Positions 62,457 through 64,000 of a stretch of 64,000 nt of DNA are shown piece by piece; position 1 is the first letter of the stretch, and each line of letters begins with the position of its first letter. Source of the stretch: Prevotellaceae bacterium UBA4361 (GTDB lineage: Bacteria > Bacteroidota > Bacteroidia > Bacteroidales > Bacteroidaceae); assembly GCA_002393575.1 (NCBI GenBank), contig DGSN01000032.1:46897-110896 (forward strand), written 5' to 3'. A program made the translations under genes and the position numbers. Below the pieces are notes generated by a model. It did no database searches. It saw only the letters and a list, made by a program, of their open reading frames with translations, and was not told where the DNA came from.

Positions 62457-63272
62457 TTAACTTTCCACATCTCCTTCAAACACAAACTCCGCAGGGCCCG
62501 ACATGTAGATGTGTCCATCCTGCTCATTCCATTCAATCTCCAGCACACCGCCGTCCATCACTACCGAAACCTTTCGTCCGCACCTTCCCGTCGTCATCGC
62601 AGCAACAGCCGTAGCACAAGCACCCGTACCGCATGCCATCGTCACCCCACTTCCTCTTTCCCATACCCTCATGCGAATGCTCCCATCAGCCTCCACACGA
62701 GCAAACTCAATGTTGCATCGCTCAGGAAAAGCCACATCATGCTCCAACGCCTTTCCCTCCTGCTCCACCACATCCACATCATCCACAAAGATGACATAGT
62801 GAGGATTGCCCATAGACACAAAAGTACCCTCTCGCAGACTTTCCGTCCGCTGAAACAGTCTCTCGTCTTCCCATTTCGGTGAGCCCATATCCACCAAAAC
62901 CTTTTCCACCTTACCCTCCTCCTTACAAGATAGTATCAACTTCAGCGTCCTCACGCCCGACAACGTGAGCAACTTGATTTCGGTCTTCGAAGTCAGTCCC
63001 TTCTCATACACATATTTTCCAACGCACCTCGAAGCATTGCCACACATGCGAGCCACACTCCCGTCAGCATTGAATATCCTCATACCGAAATCAGCCTCCT
63101 TCGTACCCAATCGCTCAATCAACACCAACCCATCAGCACCGATACCCGTATGATACTGACTCCATTTCACAGCAGTGGCTCCAGGATCCTTCAACTCATT
63201 TAGATGAGTGTCCACATAGATGTAATCATTACCAGCTCCATGCATCTTCGAGAAATGTACCAGGTTTGTCAT
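62457..63272 (-). CDS. dapF: Diaminopimelate epimerase
   Basis: The 271-residue product has both catalytic cysteines: Cys77 (MCGNASRC) and Cys214 (ACGTGACA). The N-terminal FSKMHGAGNDYIYVD is typical. It converts LL- to meso-DAP. Asn79-Ala-Ser replaces the usual NGAR wording around the first Cys, as in other Bacteroidota. It precedes dapL by 108 bp on the same strand, and the two catalyse consecutive steps. Confidence 0.95.
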   Translation of the reverse strand: MTNLVHFSKMHGAGNDYIYVDTHLNELKDPGATAVKWSQYHTGIGADGLVLIERLGTKEADFGMRIFNADGSVARMCGNASRCVGKYVYEKGLTSKTEIKLLTLSGVRTLKLILSCKEEGKVEKVLVDMGSPKWEDERLFQRTESLREGTFVSMGNPHYVIFVDDVDVVEQEGKALEHDVAFPERCNIEFARVEADGSIRMRVWERGSGVTMACGTGACATAVAAMTTGRCGRKVSVVMDGGVLEIEWNEQDGHIYMSGPAEFVFEGDVES

Positions 63273-63600
63273 TTTGTAAATACTTTTAATATATTTGCTT
63301 TCGTAATGTTCTAAATTCGCTGCAAAGATAAATCAAAAAGAAATACATTTCATCAATTTAATGAATAATTTTATTTCATTTTACAAAATAATTGATAATT
63401 CGCAAGCATTTCTCTTGTTTTTCATACAAATTGAAAGCAAAAACAAATAAAATCCGAACAAATCAAAAGCATCTCAAAAATTAAACTTCAAAATGTCAAA
63501 ACAAATCGAAAAACAAAGACAAAACAAACTAACTTTGCACCCGAAAACAAGAAAAGTGTTACAAACACCATTATTCACACATTATTAATATAGTAAAGGT
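63273..63600. other. Divergent AT-rich intergenic region between dapF and the PII gene
   Basis: A -7 box TATCTTTG (63323-63330, minus) probably serves dapF. TAACTTTG (63530-63537, plus) probably serves the PII gene, giving a leader of about 55 nt. No sigma-54 GG/GC signature is seen. The rest is A/T-rich with no ORF or RNA gene recognised. Confidence 0.5.
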
Positions 63601-63948
63601 ATGAAAAAGATTGAAGCAATCATTAGGAAAACTAAATTCGAAGACGTGAAAGAAGCACTGCTACATTCCGACATCGACTGGTTCGAGTACCACGACGTAC
63701 ACGGCATCGGACAGAGTCGCCAGGAACGCATCTATCGCGGTGTGCAGTATTCCACCGATGTCATCGAGCGAGTAGCCATCACCATCGTATGCCGCGACCA
63801 CATTGCCGAACCCACCATTCAGGTCATTCTGAAAGTGGCACACACCGGAGAAGTCGGCGATGGGCGCATCTTCCTCAGCGACATGACCAACGTCTATTCC
63901 ATCCGAACAGGCGAATCAGGCGACACAGTTTTGAGAGACAAGAAATAA
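63601..63948 (+). CDS. Nitrogen regulatory protein PII
   Basis: The 115-residue product fits the PII family: MKKIEAIIRKTKFEDVKEAL start, T-loop (about 37-55) with Tyr50 in RGVQY at the Tyr51 position of classic uridylylated proteins, B-loop TGEVGDGR (82-89), and a C-loop RTGESGDT. It senses 2-oxoglutarate and ATP/ADP and usually controls AmtB, glutamine synthetase or other targets. The usual TGxIGDGKIF wording is changed to TGEVGDGRIF. Any ammonium transporter gene would lie past the window. Confidence 0.9.
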   Translation: MKKIEAIIRKTKFEDVKEALLHSDIDWFEYHDVHGIGQSRQERIYRGVQYSTDVIERVAITIVCRDHIAEPTIQVILKVAHTGEVGDGRIFLSDMTNVYSIRTGESGDTVLRDKK

Positions 63949-64000
63949 AGAGCGACGGTCAAGTGAAAAACCTCTATTAAGTACAAAGGACAAAGAACAA

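Noticed and set aside
63481..63600. Sigma-54 promoter for the PII gene
   Set aside because: No GG-N10-GC pair is present; a TAACTTTG box of the ordinary Bacteroidota type is.

Overview
The window comes from a Bacteroidales chromosome, most likely a Prevotellaceae (Prevotella/Segatella-type) organism. The grounds are: an F1Fo-ATPase operon in the Bacteroidales order (beta, epsilon, small membrane protein, a, c, b, delta, alpha, gamma); Bacteroidota-style promoters (TTTG, about 20 bp, TAnnTTTG) with A-rich leaders and no Shine-Dalgarno sequences; type IX secretion-like C-terminal domains; a type III glutamine synthetase; DUF4270 and DUF4923-like lipoproteins; and class III fructose-bisphosphatase. 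No species can be named from this alone. I see no rRNA or tRNA gene, insertion sequence, prophage or CRISPR array.

Layout. 1-9.2 kb (+) is a natural-product cluster: a 5'-truncated non-ribosomal peptide synthetase with the visible order (C)-A-T-C-A-T-reductase, a MATE exporter and a phosphopantetheinyl transferase. 9.4-12.7 kb (-) encodes a 1110-residue secreted surface protein. 13.1-20.5 kb (-) is the complete ATP synthase operon. It is followed by a flavin reductase-like gene and a three-gene secreted glycan-degradation block (21.3-25.5 kb, -): a carbohydrate-binding-like protein, a GH43 enzyme and an esterase-GH43 fusion. 25.7-29.0 kb (-) is carB. 29.5-32.3 kb (-) is the lutABC lactate-oxidation operon.

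32.6-42.3 kb (+) is mainly housekeeping: rpsA, RNase Z, a stand-alone sorting-domain-like secreted protein, an ECF sigma/anti-sigma/CpxP-like operon, pheT, a 47-aa membrane protein, yebC, a TSCPD protein and a lipoprotein. 42.4-51.4 kb (mostly -) holds a DUF4270 lipoprotein, a short glycogen synthase-like protein, panB, a HAD phosphatase, an MBL hydrolase, a lipoprotein (+), an exported EEP-family protein and mlaF/mlaE. 51.7-58.5 kb (+) has lptB, fbp, a DUF4375 protein, smpB and metH. 58.7-63.3 kb (-) has glutamine synthetase III, dapL and dapF. A PII protein (+) closes the window.

The intergenic DNA is unusually rich in dispersed repeats. They include: (A) a hairpin element with GAATGAAGAATG arms and a TTTTACYCTGCTCAT core; (B) a CCTCCC/GGGAGG hairpin element; (C) 22-bp-period short arrays just 3' of three unrelated genes; (D) a leader repeat shared by lutA and a lipoprotein gene; (E) an AAAAACTY octamer repeat ahead of start codons. 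Some repeats supply coding sequence, including the start codon and much of a signal peptide for the EEP protein. The most notable system-level features are the reductase-terminated NRPS cluster and the 22-bp arrays. Smaller ones are the pheT leader with its overlapping upstream ORF and the sorting-domain-only secreted protein.
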